Source of the DNA: HKCCE3408 sp039191215
GTDB lineage: Bacteria; Pseudomonadota; Alphaproteobacteria; Rhodobacterales; Rhodobacteraceae
Direction of reading: 5' to 3'
NCBI GenBank assembly: GCA_039191215.1
Contig: JBCCXT010000033.1
Span: forward strand, 1-43,804
Length of the DNA: 43,804 bases
Positions 1-7,676 of the stretch are shown in pieces. Below the pieces are notes generated by a model. That model was not told the DNA's origin, searched no databases, and saw only the letters and a list, made by a program, of their open reading frames with translations. A program made the translations under genes and the position numbers. The first letter of the stretch is position 1, and every line of letters starts with the position of its first letter.

Positions 1-498
1 ACGGCGCTGGCCCTTGCGGTATATGGCGCGGGCCTGCCAGCTTTTGTGCTGCAAAAGGTGCTGCAACCGCTTTACTTCGCCCGAGAGGACACAAAGACGC
101 CGTTCCGCTACGCATTGGTTGCCATGGTCATCAACGCAGTTGTCGCTGTCGGCATGGCCTGGGCTATCGGCTTTCTGGGCGCAGCGATCGGAACAAGCGT
201 GGCGGCTTGGGCGATGGTCTGGCTGTTGGCGCGCGGGCGTGTCCGGTTCGGCGAAGCTGCAAAGTTTGACACGCGATTTGTGACGCGTGTACCGCGGATT
301 GTGGCAGCCACACTGGTCATGGCGGTGGTGCTGTTTGCCATGAGCCTTGGACTTGGCACCGCACTGGCGCATCCGGCTTGGCGCTATGGCGCGCTTGCCA
401 CGCTCGTATTCACCGGGATCGGCACTTATTTCGCGGCCGCCCATATCTTGGGCGCACTACGCCTGTCGGACCTGCGCGCCGCGATGCGCCGTGGCTGA
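1..498 (+). CDS. murJ: MurJ lipid II flippase, C-terminal part (5' end outside window)
   Basis: The reading frame is open from base 1 to the TGA at 496-498, about 165 residues. The visible part has four to five hydrophobic segments and the MurJ/MviN signature region around VLQKVLQPLYFAREDTKTP, which in this family lies in the loop before the last membrane helices. MurJ moves lipid II across the inner membrane for peptidoglycan synthesis. The protein ends in a short basic tail (AAMRRG). A strong intrinsic terminator follows at 535-579, so this is the last gene of its transcript. Only the C-terminal third is in the window, so the N-terminal lipid-binding residues cannot be checked. Confidence 0.9.
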   Translation, partial: TALALAVYGAGLPAFVLQKVLQPLYFAREDTKTPFRYALVAMVINAVVAVGMAWAIGFLGAAIGTSVAAWAMVWLLARGRVRFGEAAKFDTRFVTRVPRIVAATLVMAVVLFAMSLGLGTALAHPAWRYGALATLVFTGIGTYFAAAHILGALRLSDLRAAMRRG

Positions 499-527
499 GT
501 AAGTCTGGGGATAATTTGGGAGTCGTT

Positions 528-536
528 TGTGGATAA
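528..536 (-). promoter_or_regulatory. DnaA box, perfect 9-mer match
   Basis: Read on the minus strand the nine bases are TTATCCACA, the consensus high-affinity DnaA box. A one-mismatch copy (TGGGGATAA on plus, about 505-513) and a two-mismatch copy at about 565-573 lie close by. The site sits in the short murJ/rhomboid gap and partly overlaps the terminator stem. Whether DnaA binds here is unknown; a single 9-mer can occur by chance. Confidence 0.4.
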
Positions 537-579
537 CTGGGGATGCAGCGATCACATCGTGCACATATCCCCAGTTTTT
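535..579 (+). terminator. Rho-independent terminator after murJ
   Basis: The outer stem AACTGGGGA (535-543) pairs perfectly with TCCCCAGTT (568-576). Inside it TGCA and CGAT pair again with ATCG and TGCA around a CAC loop. A run of five T (575-579) follows directly. It lies 37 bases after the murJ stop; its T-tract touches the stop codon of the convergent rhomboid gene. Confidence 0.75.
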
Positions 580-1262
580 CAGCGCTGCCGAAGCCGGGCC
601 AATACCCGCGCCCAGCCACCGGGGCTGACAATAAACGAGAGCAGAAACCCGGCGGCAAAGCCGGATAAATCGGAGACGAGCCGCCCGAAATCAAGATCAA
701 ACAGGCTAAAAAGCAACTGCACCCCGGCCAGGATCGCGATGAAAGTGAAGGCGCGTGTCGCGTCAGCGTCGCTGTTGCTCAAGCGCATCCAAAGGATGAA
801 AGTGAATGCACCGATCAGCCCATAAGCACCTGGAAACGCAGCAATAAGTATGCGCTCTGATCCACCTAGCACGACATAGCCGAGACCGCCCGCCAGGGTC
901 GAGATGATAAAGATCGCCCAGAATGCGGCTTGCGAAAACTGCTCTGCCACCAGCTTGCCAAGGGCCAGCACAAAGACGATGGCAAAAAGGACCTCAACCG
1001 CGCCGCCATGCAGCAACGGATAAGTCGCAAACCGACGCAGTACATCCCAATCGACCGCGCCGATGTCCAGCATTCGATCCCAGAGCCTTGGATCCAAACC
1101 GAAATCTTGGATTGCGCCGATGCGCCACCCGACCCCGCCTGCGCCGCCCAGCAGGCCCGCATCGGCGAGCTGAAACATCGCCTCAAGCCCGCCGATGATC
1201 ACCGCCAGCGCGATGACCGATGGCGGCAGTGCGTTGAACGGGGATTGAGTTTCGGGGTTCAT
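579..1262 (-). CDS. Rhomboid-family membrane protein, probably catalytically inactive
   Basis: A 227-residue integral membrane protein with six or so hydrophobic segments. The C-terminal FAAGFLLSF and SPGGWARVLARLRQ are typical of rhomboid-like proteins of roseobacters. Start chosen at ATG 1262 (MNPETQSPF): longer versions would run into trpS on the other strand. Active rhomboids use Ser in a GxSG motif and a His in a later helix. Here the GxSG position reads PGAYGLIG (about 144-151), with Tyr147 where Ser is expected, and the later helix reads SDLSGFAAGF without His. The protein is therefore likely a pseudo-protease that binds membrane clients; that role is inference. It is divergent from trpS. 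Confidence 0.8.
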   Translation of the reverse strand: MNPETQSPFNALPPSVIALAVIIGGLEAMFQLADAGLLGGAGGVGWRIGAIQDFGLDPRLWDRMLDIGAVDWDVLRRFATYPLLHGGAVEVLFAIVFVLALGKLVAEQFSQAAFWAIFIISTLAGGLGYVVLGGSERILIAAFPGAYGLIGAFTFILWMRLSNSDADATRAFTFIAILAGVQLLFSLFDLDFGRLVSDLSGFAAGFLLSFIVSPGGWARVLARLRQR

Positions 1263-1337
1263 CCACGCCCTCCGGTTGACGACCTCTCGCCCCTTGCGTA
1301 TGCGAGCGCGGCCCCCTTGGCCAGAGGTCTTGCCCCC

Positions 1338-2354
1338 ATGTCCGATTTCACTCCGCGCGTTTTCTCCGGCATCCAACCTTCCGGTGGTCTGACGCTTGGC
1401 AATTACCTCGGCGCGATCAAACGCTTTGTTGAAATGCAGGAGGAAGGCCGGTTCGAGACGATCTATTGCATGGTCGATTTGCACGCGATCACAGCAAAAC
1501 TGCTAGACCCGGCAGAGCTTCGCAGCAATACGCGCGAATTATGCGCCGGATTCATCGCGGCCGGGATCGATCCTGAGAAATCGGTGCTTTTCAACCAGTC
1601 GCAGGTCGCCGAACACGCCCAATTGGGCTGGATTTTCAACTGTATCGCCCGGATGGGGTGGATGGGTCGGATGACCCAGTGGAAGGACAAGGCGGGCAAA
1701 AACGCCGAGGCCGCCTCGCTTGGGCTCTTTGCCTATCCTGCGCTGATGGCTGCCGACATCCTGGTCTATCACGCCACCCATGTGCCGGTGGGCGAGGATC
1801 AAAAGCAACATCTGGAACTGACGCGCGATATCGCGGCGAAGTTCAATCACGATTACGGGCTGGACTTCTTTCCGATCACCGAGCCTGTGATCGAAGGGGC
1901 CGCTACGCGGGTCATGAACCTGCAGGACGGCACAAAGAAGATGTCAAAGTCCGATCCGTCCGACAGAACCCGGATCAACCTAACCGACAATGCCGATGCG
2001 ATCGCCAAAAAGATCCGCAAGGCCAAGACCGATCCGGACCCGTTGCCGGGTGAGGCGGCGGGCCTCGGAGACCGGCCCGAGGCGCGCAATCTTGTGAATA
2101 TCTATGCCGAATTGGCCGGGATGTCGCCTGACGCGGTTCTGTCGCAGCATGCGGGCAGCCAATTCGGCACATTCAAGCTGGCCCTGGCCGATGTCGCTGT
2201 CGCCCGGCTGGCACCGATTTCGTTGGAAATGACCCGGCTTATGGATGATCCGGCCGAAATTGACGCAATTCTGGCCCGCGGCGCCGACCGCGCCCGGGCT
2301 ATTGCGGCACCGATTCTTGAGCGGACATATGACGTGATCGGCATGCTCCGCTGA
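1338..2354 (+). CDS. trpS: Tryptophanyl-tRNA synthetase
   Basis: A 338-residue class I aminoacyl-tRNA synthetase that charges tRNA-Trp in the cytoplasm. The N-terminal FSGIQPSGGLTLGNYLGA contains the HIGH-equivalent motif (TLGN, residues 19-22), and KMSKS is at 201-205. AGKNAEAASLGLFAYPALMAADIL and VPVGEDQKQHLE match the tryptophanyl-adenylate site of bacterial TrpRS. The length matches the bacterial family (about 330-340). The open frame extends far upstream, but ATG 1338 gives the family N-terminus and lies outside the divergent rhomboid gene. No leader peptide rich in Trp codons was seen upstream. Confidence 0.97.
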   Translation: MSDFTPRVFSGIQPSGGLTLGNYLGAIKRFVEMQEEGRFETIYCMVDLHAITAKLLDPAELRSNTRELCAGFIAAGIDPEKSVLFNQSQVAEHAQLGWIFNCIARMGWMGRMTQWKDKAGKNAEAASLGLFAYPALMAADILVYHATHVPVGEDQKQHLELTRDIAAKFNHDYGLDFFPITEPVIEGAATRVMNLQDGTKKMSKSDPSDRTRINLTDNADAIAKKIRKAKTDPDPLPGEAAGLGDRPEARNLVNIYAELAGMSPDAVLSQHAGSQFGTFKLALADVAVARLAPISLEMTRLMDDPAEIDAILARGADRARAIAAPILERTYDVIGMLR

Positions 2355-2512
2355 CGGGCGGAACCAGTTGGCGCAATTTTTCTGCGCCTGCAAAGAGCCT
2401 GTGGCAATTTAATTGCTTTTGATACGGATCGTTCGGCGCGGGCGGTGGACTCTGCCAAATTCCTGTGTATGTATGCGGACCCCGACTTCTTGATCTGCAA
2501 AGGAGTTGCCTC

Positions 2513-2644
2513 ATGCATATGAAGCACATGCCGAAGCCGGCCAAACAAAGCGCCGATGCAAGTGATGCATCGACCGCGAAACCCCAGCCCAAAGAAGGGC
2601 CGATGAGCTACCAGCAGGGTTTCGCAACCTCTGGATCTATGTGA
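2513..2644 (+). CDS. 43-residue small protein or leader peptide, no recognised family
   Basis: ATG 2513 to TGA 2642-2644, preceded by a strong Shine-Dalgarno AAAGGAG (2499-2505) at good distance. The peptide starts MHMKHMPKPAKQ, is rich in Lys, Pro, Ala, Gln and Ser, contains five Met, and has no Leu, Ile or Val at all. Neither a membrane segment nor a domain is visible. It lies between trpS and a class IV aminotransferase gene and stops 7 bases before a 13-bp hairpin that covers the aminotransferase start. It may be a structured or disordered small protein, or a leader whose translation opens the hairpin. The function is unknown. Confidence 0.6.
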   Translation: MHMKHMPKPAKQSADASDASTAKPQPKEGPMSYQQGFATSGSM

Positions 2645-2651
2645 CGATTTT

Positions 2652-2692
2652 CGCCATGCTGGCCGCCGGACCTGACGGAGGCCAGCATGGCG
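2652..2692 (+). promoter_or_regulatory. 13-bp hairpin burying the aminotransferase start codon
   Basis: CGCCATGCTGGCC (2652-2664) and GGCCAGCATGGCG (2680-2692) are perfect inverted repeats with a 15-base loop. The right arm contains the ATG of the next gene (2687-2689), and the loop plus first stem base contain its ribosome-binding site GGAGG (2676-2680 region). No T-run follows, so this looks like a translational control element rather than a terminator. A ribosome ending on the small gene (stop 2644) would reach the stem base, which suggests translational coupling. Confidence 0.6.
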
Positions 2693-3556
2693 GTTGGAAC
2701 CAATATCAAAACCTATGCGGACGGCGCGTGGCATGACGGCAACGTGCCCATCATGCGTGCTGCCGACCACGGCTCCTGGGTTGGAACCACGGTGTTTGAC
2801 GGCGCACGTCACGTCGATGGTATGGCGCCAGATCTCTATGCCCATTGCGAACGCGCGGTGCGTTCGGCACAGGCGTTGATGCTGAACCCAGTGCAAGATG
2901 CCGACGAGATTTTTGCCGTTGCTTGGGAGGGTCTGAAGCAATACGCCCCTGAGACCCCGATCTATATCCGACCGATGTTTTGGGGCATCGATTGCGGCTA
3001 TATGGGCATCATGCCCAACCTTGACGCAGCGGCAGGATTTGCGGTCTGTCTCGAAGAGGTGCCGATCGCGCCGCCCGAAGCAAGCGTCCGGCTGACAACA
3101 ACCCAGTTTCACCGCCCCATCCTGGCGGATAATGTCTGCAACGCAAAGGCGGGCTGTCTCTATCCCAACAATGCGCGCATGTTGCGTGAGGCTAAGTCCA
3201 AGGGCTACGACAACGCGCTTGTCTGTGACGCGCTAGGCAATGTGGCAGAGACGGCCAGCGCCAATATCTTCGCCATCCGCGACGGCGTCGTCTTCACGCC
3301 CGCGCCGAATGGTACGTTTCTCAGCGGCATCACCCGGGCGCGCCATATTGCGAACCTGCGCGCGGACGGCATCGAAGTCCGCGAAGAGGTTATGAGCTAC
3401 GACGATTTCCGCGCCGCCGATGAGGTTTTCATGTCCGGCAATCTCAACAAGGTCACGCCTGTGGTCGAGTTTGACGGCACACACTACCAGATCGGTCCCG
3501 TTACAACACGCGTGCGCCAGCTTTACTGGGACTGGGCGCATTCCGAGGCAGCCTAG
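2687..3556 (+). CDS. Class IV aminotransferase, branched-chain amino acid type
   Basis: A 289-residue PLP enzyme of fold type IV, most like branched-chain aminotransferase (IlvE), which exchanges amino groups between Leu/Ile/Val and 2-oxoglutarate. The PLP lysine is expected at Lys154 in DNVCNAKAGCLYPNN, and Glu188 in GNVAETASANIF contacts the cofactor nitrogen in this family. TFLSGITRARHI is the conserved phosphate-binding turn. ATG 2687 has GGAGG upstream and lies inside the hairpin at 2652-2692, so translation is probably controlled. D-amino-acid aminotransferase or aminodeoxychorismate lyase share this fold; the overall sequence favours IlvE, but the substrate is not proven. Confidence 0.85.
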   Translation: MAVGTNIKTYADGAWHDGNVPIMRAADHGSWVGTTVFDGARHVDGMAPDLYAHCERAVRSAQALMLNPVQDADEIFAVAWEGLKQYAPETPIYIRPMFWGIDCGYMGIMPNLDAAAGFAVCLEEVPIAPPEASVRLTTTQFHRPILADNVCNAKAGCLYPNNARMLREAKSKGYDNALVCDALGNVAETASANIFAIRDGVVFTPAPNGTFLSGITRARHIANLRADGIEVREEVMSYDDFRAADEVFMSGNLNKVTPVVEFDGTHYQIGPVTTRVRQLYWDWAHSEAA

Positions 3557-3810
3557 CGGCCGCGCCAAGCTCGGCAATTCCCCCAGCAGCTTGCCAGCCC
3601 ACGGGACCTGGGCTGTGGCGGCCACCCGCCGCCGAAAGGGCACATGCCCAATTGCCAATACGGCGACGAAACGCGCGCCGACCGTTGGTCATAGCGCCAA
3701 CAGCCTTGTGCAATCAAACGAGTGGACTGGCGCAAATCTGGCCATGGCCAAAGCCATTGCAACGTCGCCACGCTTCGGTGCATCCTGCCCGACGGAAGGG
3801 GAGAAGGCGC

Positions 3811-4266
3811 ATGCGCAAGTTCCTGGTGGTGCTCGACGATAGCCGTGAATGCTTGAACGCAATGCGATTTGCAGCGATGCGGGCCTCTCGAACGGGCGGA
3901 GGGGTCGAGATCTTGTCGATCATCCCACCCGATGAATTCAACCATTGGATCGGCGTGGGTGAGATGATGCGCGCTGAGGCGCGGGAGCGGATCGAGGCCC
4001 ATTTCAACGTCTTTGCGAAATGGATGCGCGACAAGCAAAACATCGACCCCGAACTGGTGATCCGCGAAGGTGAACCGGTTGACGAGATTCTGTCGCAGGT
4101 CCGGGATGACCCTGAGATCGGCGTGCTGGTCTTGGGCGCGGCGACCGGCAAAGGCGGCCCGGGCCCCCTTGTCACGGCTTTGTCAAAAAACGCCGGCACA
4201 CTGCCGATGCCAATTACGATCGTTCCGGGTGAGCTTTCCAAAGAACAGCTGGAACACATTACATAG
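3811..4266 (+). CDS. Universal stress protein (UspA family)
   Basis: A 151-residue cytoplasmic protein beginning MRKFLVVLDDS, the usual Usp first strand. The C-terminal half carries VLVLGAATGKGGPGPLV and PITIVPG, matching the nucleotide-binding G-2x-G-9x-G pattern and the last strand. Proteins of this family bind ATP/AMP and respond to starvation or stress. The ATG at 3811 is preceded by a purine-rich GGAAGGGGAGAAGG; the upstream extension of the open frame is Arg/Pro-rich and was excluded. The 254 bases before it (3557-3810) show no gene or clear signal. Confidence 0.85.
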   Translation: MRKFLVVLDDSRECLNAMRFAAMRASRTGGGVEILSIIPPDEFNHWIGVGEMMRAEARERIEAHFNVFAKWMRDKQNIDPELVIREGEPVDEILSQVRDDPEIGVLVLGAATGKGGPGPLVTALSKNAGTLPMPITIVPGELSKEQLEHIT

Positions 4267-4376
4267 TATCATTCGTTCGGTCGGTCGGCATGTGCTAAGG
4301 CCCTATCGGCAAGTTGGGATCTGCGATACTGCGTCGAAACTGCCATGCACATGGTAGATTAGAACCATTCTAAAGA

Positions 4377-4405
4377 TTGACACGTACGCCTTCCCTTCCT
4401 ATTTC
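4377..4405 (+). promoter_or_regulatory. Sigma70-type promoter for the NifU-like gene
   Basis: TTGACA (4377-4382), a 17-base spacer and TATTTC (4400-4405) form a good housekeeping promoter 27 bases before the ATG at 4432. No Fe-S regulator operator (RirA/IscR type) could be defined with confidence. Confidence 0.6.
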
Positions 4406-4431
4406 TGATGCGCGCAATAAAAGGCCGGACC

Positions 4432-4995
4432 ATGTTCATCCAGACTGAATCGACGCCCAACCCCGCAACCTTGAAATTCCTCCCTGGCCAAGCCGTATTG
4501 GATGCCGGCACGGCTGATTTTCCGTCTGCGGAAACAACCGATGCTTCACCTTTGGCGCAGCGGCTTTTTGCCGTGGGCGGCGTCACGGGCGTATTTTTTG
4601 GCACCGATTTCATCACCGTGACCAAGCTCGAAGCACATGACTGGGATCATCTTCGTCCGGCCCTTTTGGGCGCTATAATGGAGCATTTTCAATCCGGCGC
4701 GCCGGTCATGGTCGGGGAGACATCGGCCGGAGGCGGGCATGCCGAGCATGACGGTGACGACGCGGTTGTGGTCGGCCAGATCAAAGAGCTGCTCGATACG
4801 CGCGTGCGCCCCGCTGTGGCGCAAGATGGCGGCGATATCACGTTTCACGGATTTGACCGCGGCGTGGTCTACCTGCACATGCAGGGCGCCTGCGCGGGCT
4901 GTCCCTCATCGACGCTGACGCTGAAGATGGGGATCGAGAACCTGCTGCGCCATTACATCCCCGAAGTCCTCGAAGTCCGCCCGGTTGCCGTCTGA
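4432..4995 (+). CDS. NifU-like Fe-S scaffold/carrier (Nfu type)
   Basis: A 187-residue protein with an N-terminal Nfu_N domain (MFIQTESTPNPATLKFLPG, residues 1-90) and a C-terminal NifU domain (115-187) whose CxxC motif Cys154/Cys157 (GACAGCPSS) binds an Fe-S cluster. Such proteins deliver [4Fe-4S] clusters to client enzymes. The linker at 98-112 is Gly/His/Asp-rich. The start MFIQTES is the family N-terminus; an upstream in-frame ATG at 4408 would add eight unsupported residues. It heads a compact run of four genes (to 6518). Confidence 0.93.
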   Translation: MFIQTESTPNPATLKFLPGQAVLDAGTADFPSAETTDASPLAQRLFAVGGVTGVFFGTDFITVTKLEAHDWDHLRPALLGAIMEHFQSGAPVMVGETSAGGGHAEHDGDDAVVVGQIKELLDTRVRPAVAQDGGDITFHGFDRGVVYLHMQGACAGCPSSTLTLKMGIENLLRHYIPEVLEVRPVAV

Positions 4996-5014
4996 TCCGG
5001 CCTCGCCAGATCGA

Positions 5015-5431
5015 ATGGCTGTGATTACCGGGCGCTGCTATTGCGGCGCCGTTGCGCTCGAAGCGGCCGACGGCCCGCAGGTTGTGACCTATTGCCATTG
5101 CCAGGATTGCCGCAGAAGCGCGGGCGCACCGGTTGCGGCCTTTGCCGCTTTCGCAGAAGAAGCGGTTTCCGTCGACGGCCCGTTGCGCGCGGCGCCGCCC
5201 GCAGGCCCGGGCGCTAAGCGGATGTTTTGCGCAGAATGCGGCACGCCCATTCTGGCGCGCTACGATTATCTTGTGGGCCAAGTTTATGTGTCGCTTGGCT
5301 GCTTGGATCAGGCGGCAGAACTTGCGCCCAGCCGCCATGCCCATCACGATGCGAAGCTGCCCTGGCTGGATCTGGCCGATGATCTGCCGCGCGATGCTGC
5401 CTCCGCGCGGGACGCGTTGAGACGCGGGTGA
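5015..5431 (+). CDS. GFA-family (glutathione-dependent formaldehyde-activating-like) zinc protein
   Basis: A 138-residue protein with the full zinc cysteine set of the GFA/CENP-V fold: GRCYCGAV near the start, CHCQDCRRSAG around residue 30, and FCAECGTPI around residue 75. Members were first described as glutathione/formaldehyde adduct enzymes, but most have unknown substrates. ATG 5015 fits the family start; a TTG at 4985 would overlap the preceding gene. The TGA at 5429-5431 overlaps the GTG start of tsaB, so the two are translationally coupled. Confidence 0.85.
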   Translation: MAVITGRCYCGAVALEAADGPQVVTYCHCQDCRRSAGAPVAAFAAFAEEAVSVDGPLRAAPPAGPGAKRMFCAECGTPILARYDYLVGQVYVSLGCLDQAAELAPSRHAHHDAKLPWLDLADDLPRDAASARDALRRG

Positions 5432-6105
5432 CCGTAGCGTCGCCGATCCTTCTGGCCTTTGATGCATCGGGGCCGTTTTGCAGCGTGGCTCTGTGGGCTG
5501 ACGGCCGCGTGGTGTCTGAGGCTCATGCCGAAATGGCCCGTGGGCAAGCTGAGATGATCATGCCCATGATCGCCGATCTCTTGGCCGAGGCTCAGATCGA
5601 CAAAGGCGCGCTTAGCGGTATCGCAATCGGTGTCGGGCCCGGCAATTTCACCGGCTTGCGGATCGCTGTTGCTACCGGTCGCGGCTTGGCGCTCGGCTTG
5701 GGCCTGCCGGCCATTGGCGTCACAGCCTTTGATGTCCTCTATTGCGCCGCGGGCTCTCCGCCTGGCACGTGCTTGATGAGCCTCCCCGCCCCGCGTGACC
5801 AGGTCTATCTGCACCTGGCCGGGCCCGCAGCCCCGAGGGGTTCTAGCTGGCTTGCATCTGCAGACGCACCCGGTGCGGTCGCCGATCGGGTCATCGGCGC
5901 GCAGGCCAAAACCCTGGCACGTGCCATGGGCCGGGCCCGCGCTGAAGCCATCGCGCTGCCACGCCCAGCGCCCGTGATCGCGCAGATCGCGGCAGATCGC
6001 TGGCCCTGGCCGCAAGACCTGACCGCAAAACGCCCGGCACCGCTTTACATCCGTCCGCCGGATGCCGCACCGCCAAGCGGCCCGCGCCCCGTGCACCTGC
6101 CGTGA
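5428..6105 (+). CDS. tsaB: tRNA threonylcarbamoyladenosine biosynthesis protein TsaB
   Basis: A 225-residue ASKHA-fold protein. N-terminal LLAFDASGPFCSVALW and GIAIGVGPGNFTGLRIAVATGRGLAL (about 65-90) are the TsaB hallmarks. With TsaD and TsaE it makes the t6A modification at position 37 of ANN-reading tRNAs. The start is GTG 5428, overlapping the preceding stop by four bases; the stop overlaps the GTG of rimI the same way. The tsaB-rimI pairing is common in bacteria and supports both calls. Confidence 0.93.
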   Translation: MTVASPILLAFDASGPFCSVALWADGRVVSEAHAEMARGQAEMIMPMIADLLAEAQIDKGALSGIAIGVGPGNFTGLRIAVATGRGLALGLGLPAIGVTAFDVLYCAAGSPPGTCLMSLPAPRDQVYLHLAGPAAPRGSSWLASADAPGAVADRVIGAQAKTLARAMGRARAEAIALPRPAPVIAQIAADRWPWPQDLTAKRPAPLYIRPPDAAPPSGPRPVHLP

Positions 6106-6518
6106 CGCCCGCGGATATGGCGCACATCCACAGCTTGGCCTTTGTGCATCAACGGCCTTGGTCGCGCGCGGAGTTTGAAGCACTTCTCGACCAACCCTCG
6201 GTGGCGGCGGCAACCCTGCCCAAGGGCTTCGGCCTGATCCGCATCATCGCGCCGGAGGCTGAGCTTTTGACGCTTGCCGTGGCACCCGATGAGCAGCGCC
6301 AAGGCCAGGGCCGCCGGCTTTTGGCCCAACTCTGCGAGAAAGCCCAGTCGCGCAAATGCCATCGGATGATTCTCGAAGTGGCTGCCGGAAATTCCGCTGC
6401 CTTGGCCCTTTACCGCGCCACGGGCTTTGAGGAATGCGGGCGCCGCCCTGCGTATTATCGCTACCCGGCAGGCGGCACGGATGACGCAATCATCATGGCG
6501 CGGACGCTTGAGAATTAG
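6102..6518 (+). CDS. rimI: Ribosomal protein S18 alanine N-acetyltransferase-like GNAT enzyme
   Basis: A 138-residue GNAT acetyltransferase. The acetyl-CoA loop is LAVAPDEQRQGQGRRLLAQL (Q/RxxGxG/A) near residue 65-80, and LEVAAGNSAALALYRATGFEECGRRPAYY is the RimI-like C-terminal signature. The classic member acetylates the N-terminal Ala of S18. GTG start 6102 overlaps the tsaB stop. The exact substrate is inferred from family and neighbour. Confidence 0.85.
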   Translation: MTPADMAHIHSLAFVHQRPWSRAEFEALLDQPSVAAATLPKGFGLIRIIAPEAELLTLAVAPDEQRQGQGRRLLAQLCEKAQSRKCHRMILEVAAGNSAALALYRATGFEECGRRPAYYRYPAGGTDDAIIMARTLEN

Positions 6519-6558
6519 GCGCCTGCCCAAAACCATGCACTCAAACACCAGAATCCAG

Positions 6559-6587
6559 TTGACCCTCCGCCCGGCCTTTGCCCTTAT
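6559..6587 (+). promoter_or_regulatory. Likely promoter of the BMP transporter operon
   Basis: TTGACC (6559-6564), 17 bases, CCTTAT (6582-6587), followed by about 75 bases of leader before the ATG at 6663. The -35 match is good, the -10 only fair. This is the first gap long enough for a promoter after rimI. Confidence 0.45.
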
Positions 6588-6662
6588 TTGTCCAGGGACA
6601 CCGAAAGATGCCGGCGCGTGAGAACCCCCTAGGGTCAGCCGGCCCATGACTGGGAGACATCC

Positions 6663-7655
6663 ATGAATTTCACGAAATCGCTTCTCGGAGCTGCGGCACT
6701 GGCTTTGGCGGCGGGCACGTCATTCGCCGAGCCGGGCTTAATCTATGACACCGGCACCAAATTCGATGGCTCGTTCAATGAAGCCGCTTATAACGGCGCC
6801 GAAGCTTGGGCGGCGGAAACCGGCGGCAGTTATGCCGAGATCGAACTGGCCGAAGCGGCACAGCGCGAACAGGCCATCCGCAGGCTCGCCGATCGCGGCC
6901 ATAACCCCGTTGTCATGACAGGATTTTCCTTCGCCGACACACTCAATTCCGTGGCACCCGAATACCCCGACACAACCTTCGTCATCATCGACTCGGTCGT
7001 TGATCAGCCGAATGTGCGCTCCGTGGTGTTTCGCGAACACGAAGGTTCCTACCTCGTCGGCGTCTTGGCGGGAATGGCAACCGAGACAGGCACCGTCGGC
7101 TTTATCGGCGGCATGGATATCGGTCTGATCTCGCGCTTTGGCTGCGGCTACGCGCAAGGCGTGGTTTCTGTCAATGAAGGCGCAAGCGTCCTTGAAAACA
7201 TGGTCGGCGTGGATGACAGCGCCTGGGTCGACGTGGTGCGTGGTGGCGAAATTGCCCGCACGCAGATCAGTCGGAATGCAGATGTGATCTTTGCAGCCGC
7301 TGGCCTGACAGGCGAGGGCGTGCTGCAGACCGCGGCCGAGAATGAGATCTTCGGCATCGGCGTTGATTCCAACCAAAACCACCTGCAGCCAGGATCGGTC
7401 CTGACATCGATGATCAAGCGAGTCGATCTTGCGGTCTATGACGCCTTTTTGGCCGGCGATGCAACCGAGACCGGCGTGTTCTCCTTCGGCGTGGCCGAGG
7501 ACGGCGTCGGCTGGTCGCTGGACGAGCATAATGAGGCGCTCATCAGCGAAGAGATGCAAGCAGCGGTCGAAGCCGCGCGCGAGGGAATTCTGAACGGTGA
7601 CATCGTGGTGCACAACTACACTGACGACGACACCTGCCCGGTTGAGATGCAGTAA
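6663..7655 (+). CDS. BMP-family substrate-binding protein of a nucleoside ABC importer
   Basis: A 330-residue periplasmic binding protein. Residues 1-22 form a Sec signal peptide (MNFTKSLLG, hydrophobic core, TSFA/EPG cleavage); there is no lipobox Cys. GLIYDTGTKFDGSFNEAAYNG is the start of the BMP (PnrA/Med) domain, and REHEGSYLVGVLAG plus VGFIGGMDI are further BMP motifs. Known members bind purine nucleosides. It is the first gene of an operon with a double ATPase and two permeases. A 12-bp hairpin after its stop (7677-7706) probably raises its level over the membrane parts. Confidence 0.92.
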   Translation: MNFTKSLLGAAALALAAGTSFAEPGLIYDTGTKFDGSFNEAAYNGAEAWAAETGGSYAEIELAEAAQREQAIRRLADRGHNPVVMTGFSFADTLNSVAPEYPDTTFVIIDSVVDQPNVRSVVFREHEGSYLVGVLAGMATETGTVGFIGGMDIGLISRFGCGYAQGVVSVNEGASVLENMVGVDDSAWVDVVRGGEIARTQISRNADVIFAAAGLTGEGVLQTAAENEIFGIGVDSNQNHLQPGSVLTSMIKRVDLAVYDAFLAGDATETGVFSFGVAEDGVGWSLDEHNEALISEEMQAAVEAAREGILNGDIVVHNYTDDDTCPVEMQ

Positions 7656-7676
7656 ACCCTCCATGAATAATGATCC

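Noticed and set aside
2370..2388. GGCGCA/TGCGCC hairpin after trpS as a terminator
   Set aside because: Only 6 bp with the T-run in the loop rather than after the stem; too weak to call.
2102..3112. 336-codon minus-strand open frame
   Set aside because: Antisense to trpS and the aminotransferase gene; Arg/His/Cys-rich composition of a shadow frame.
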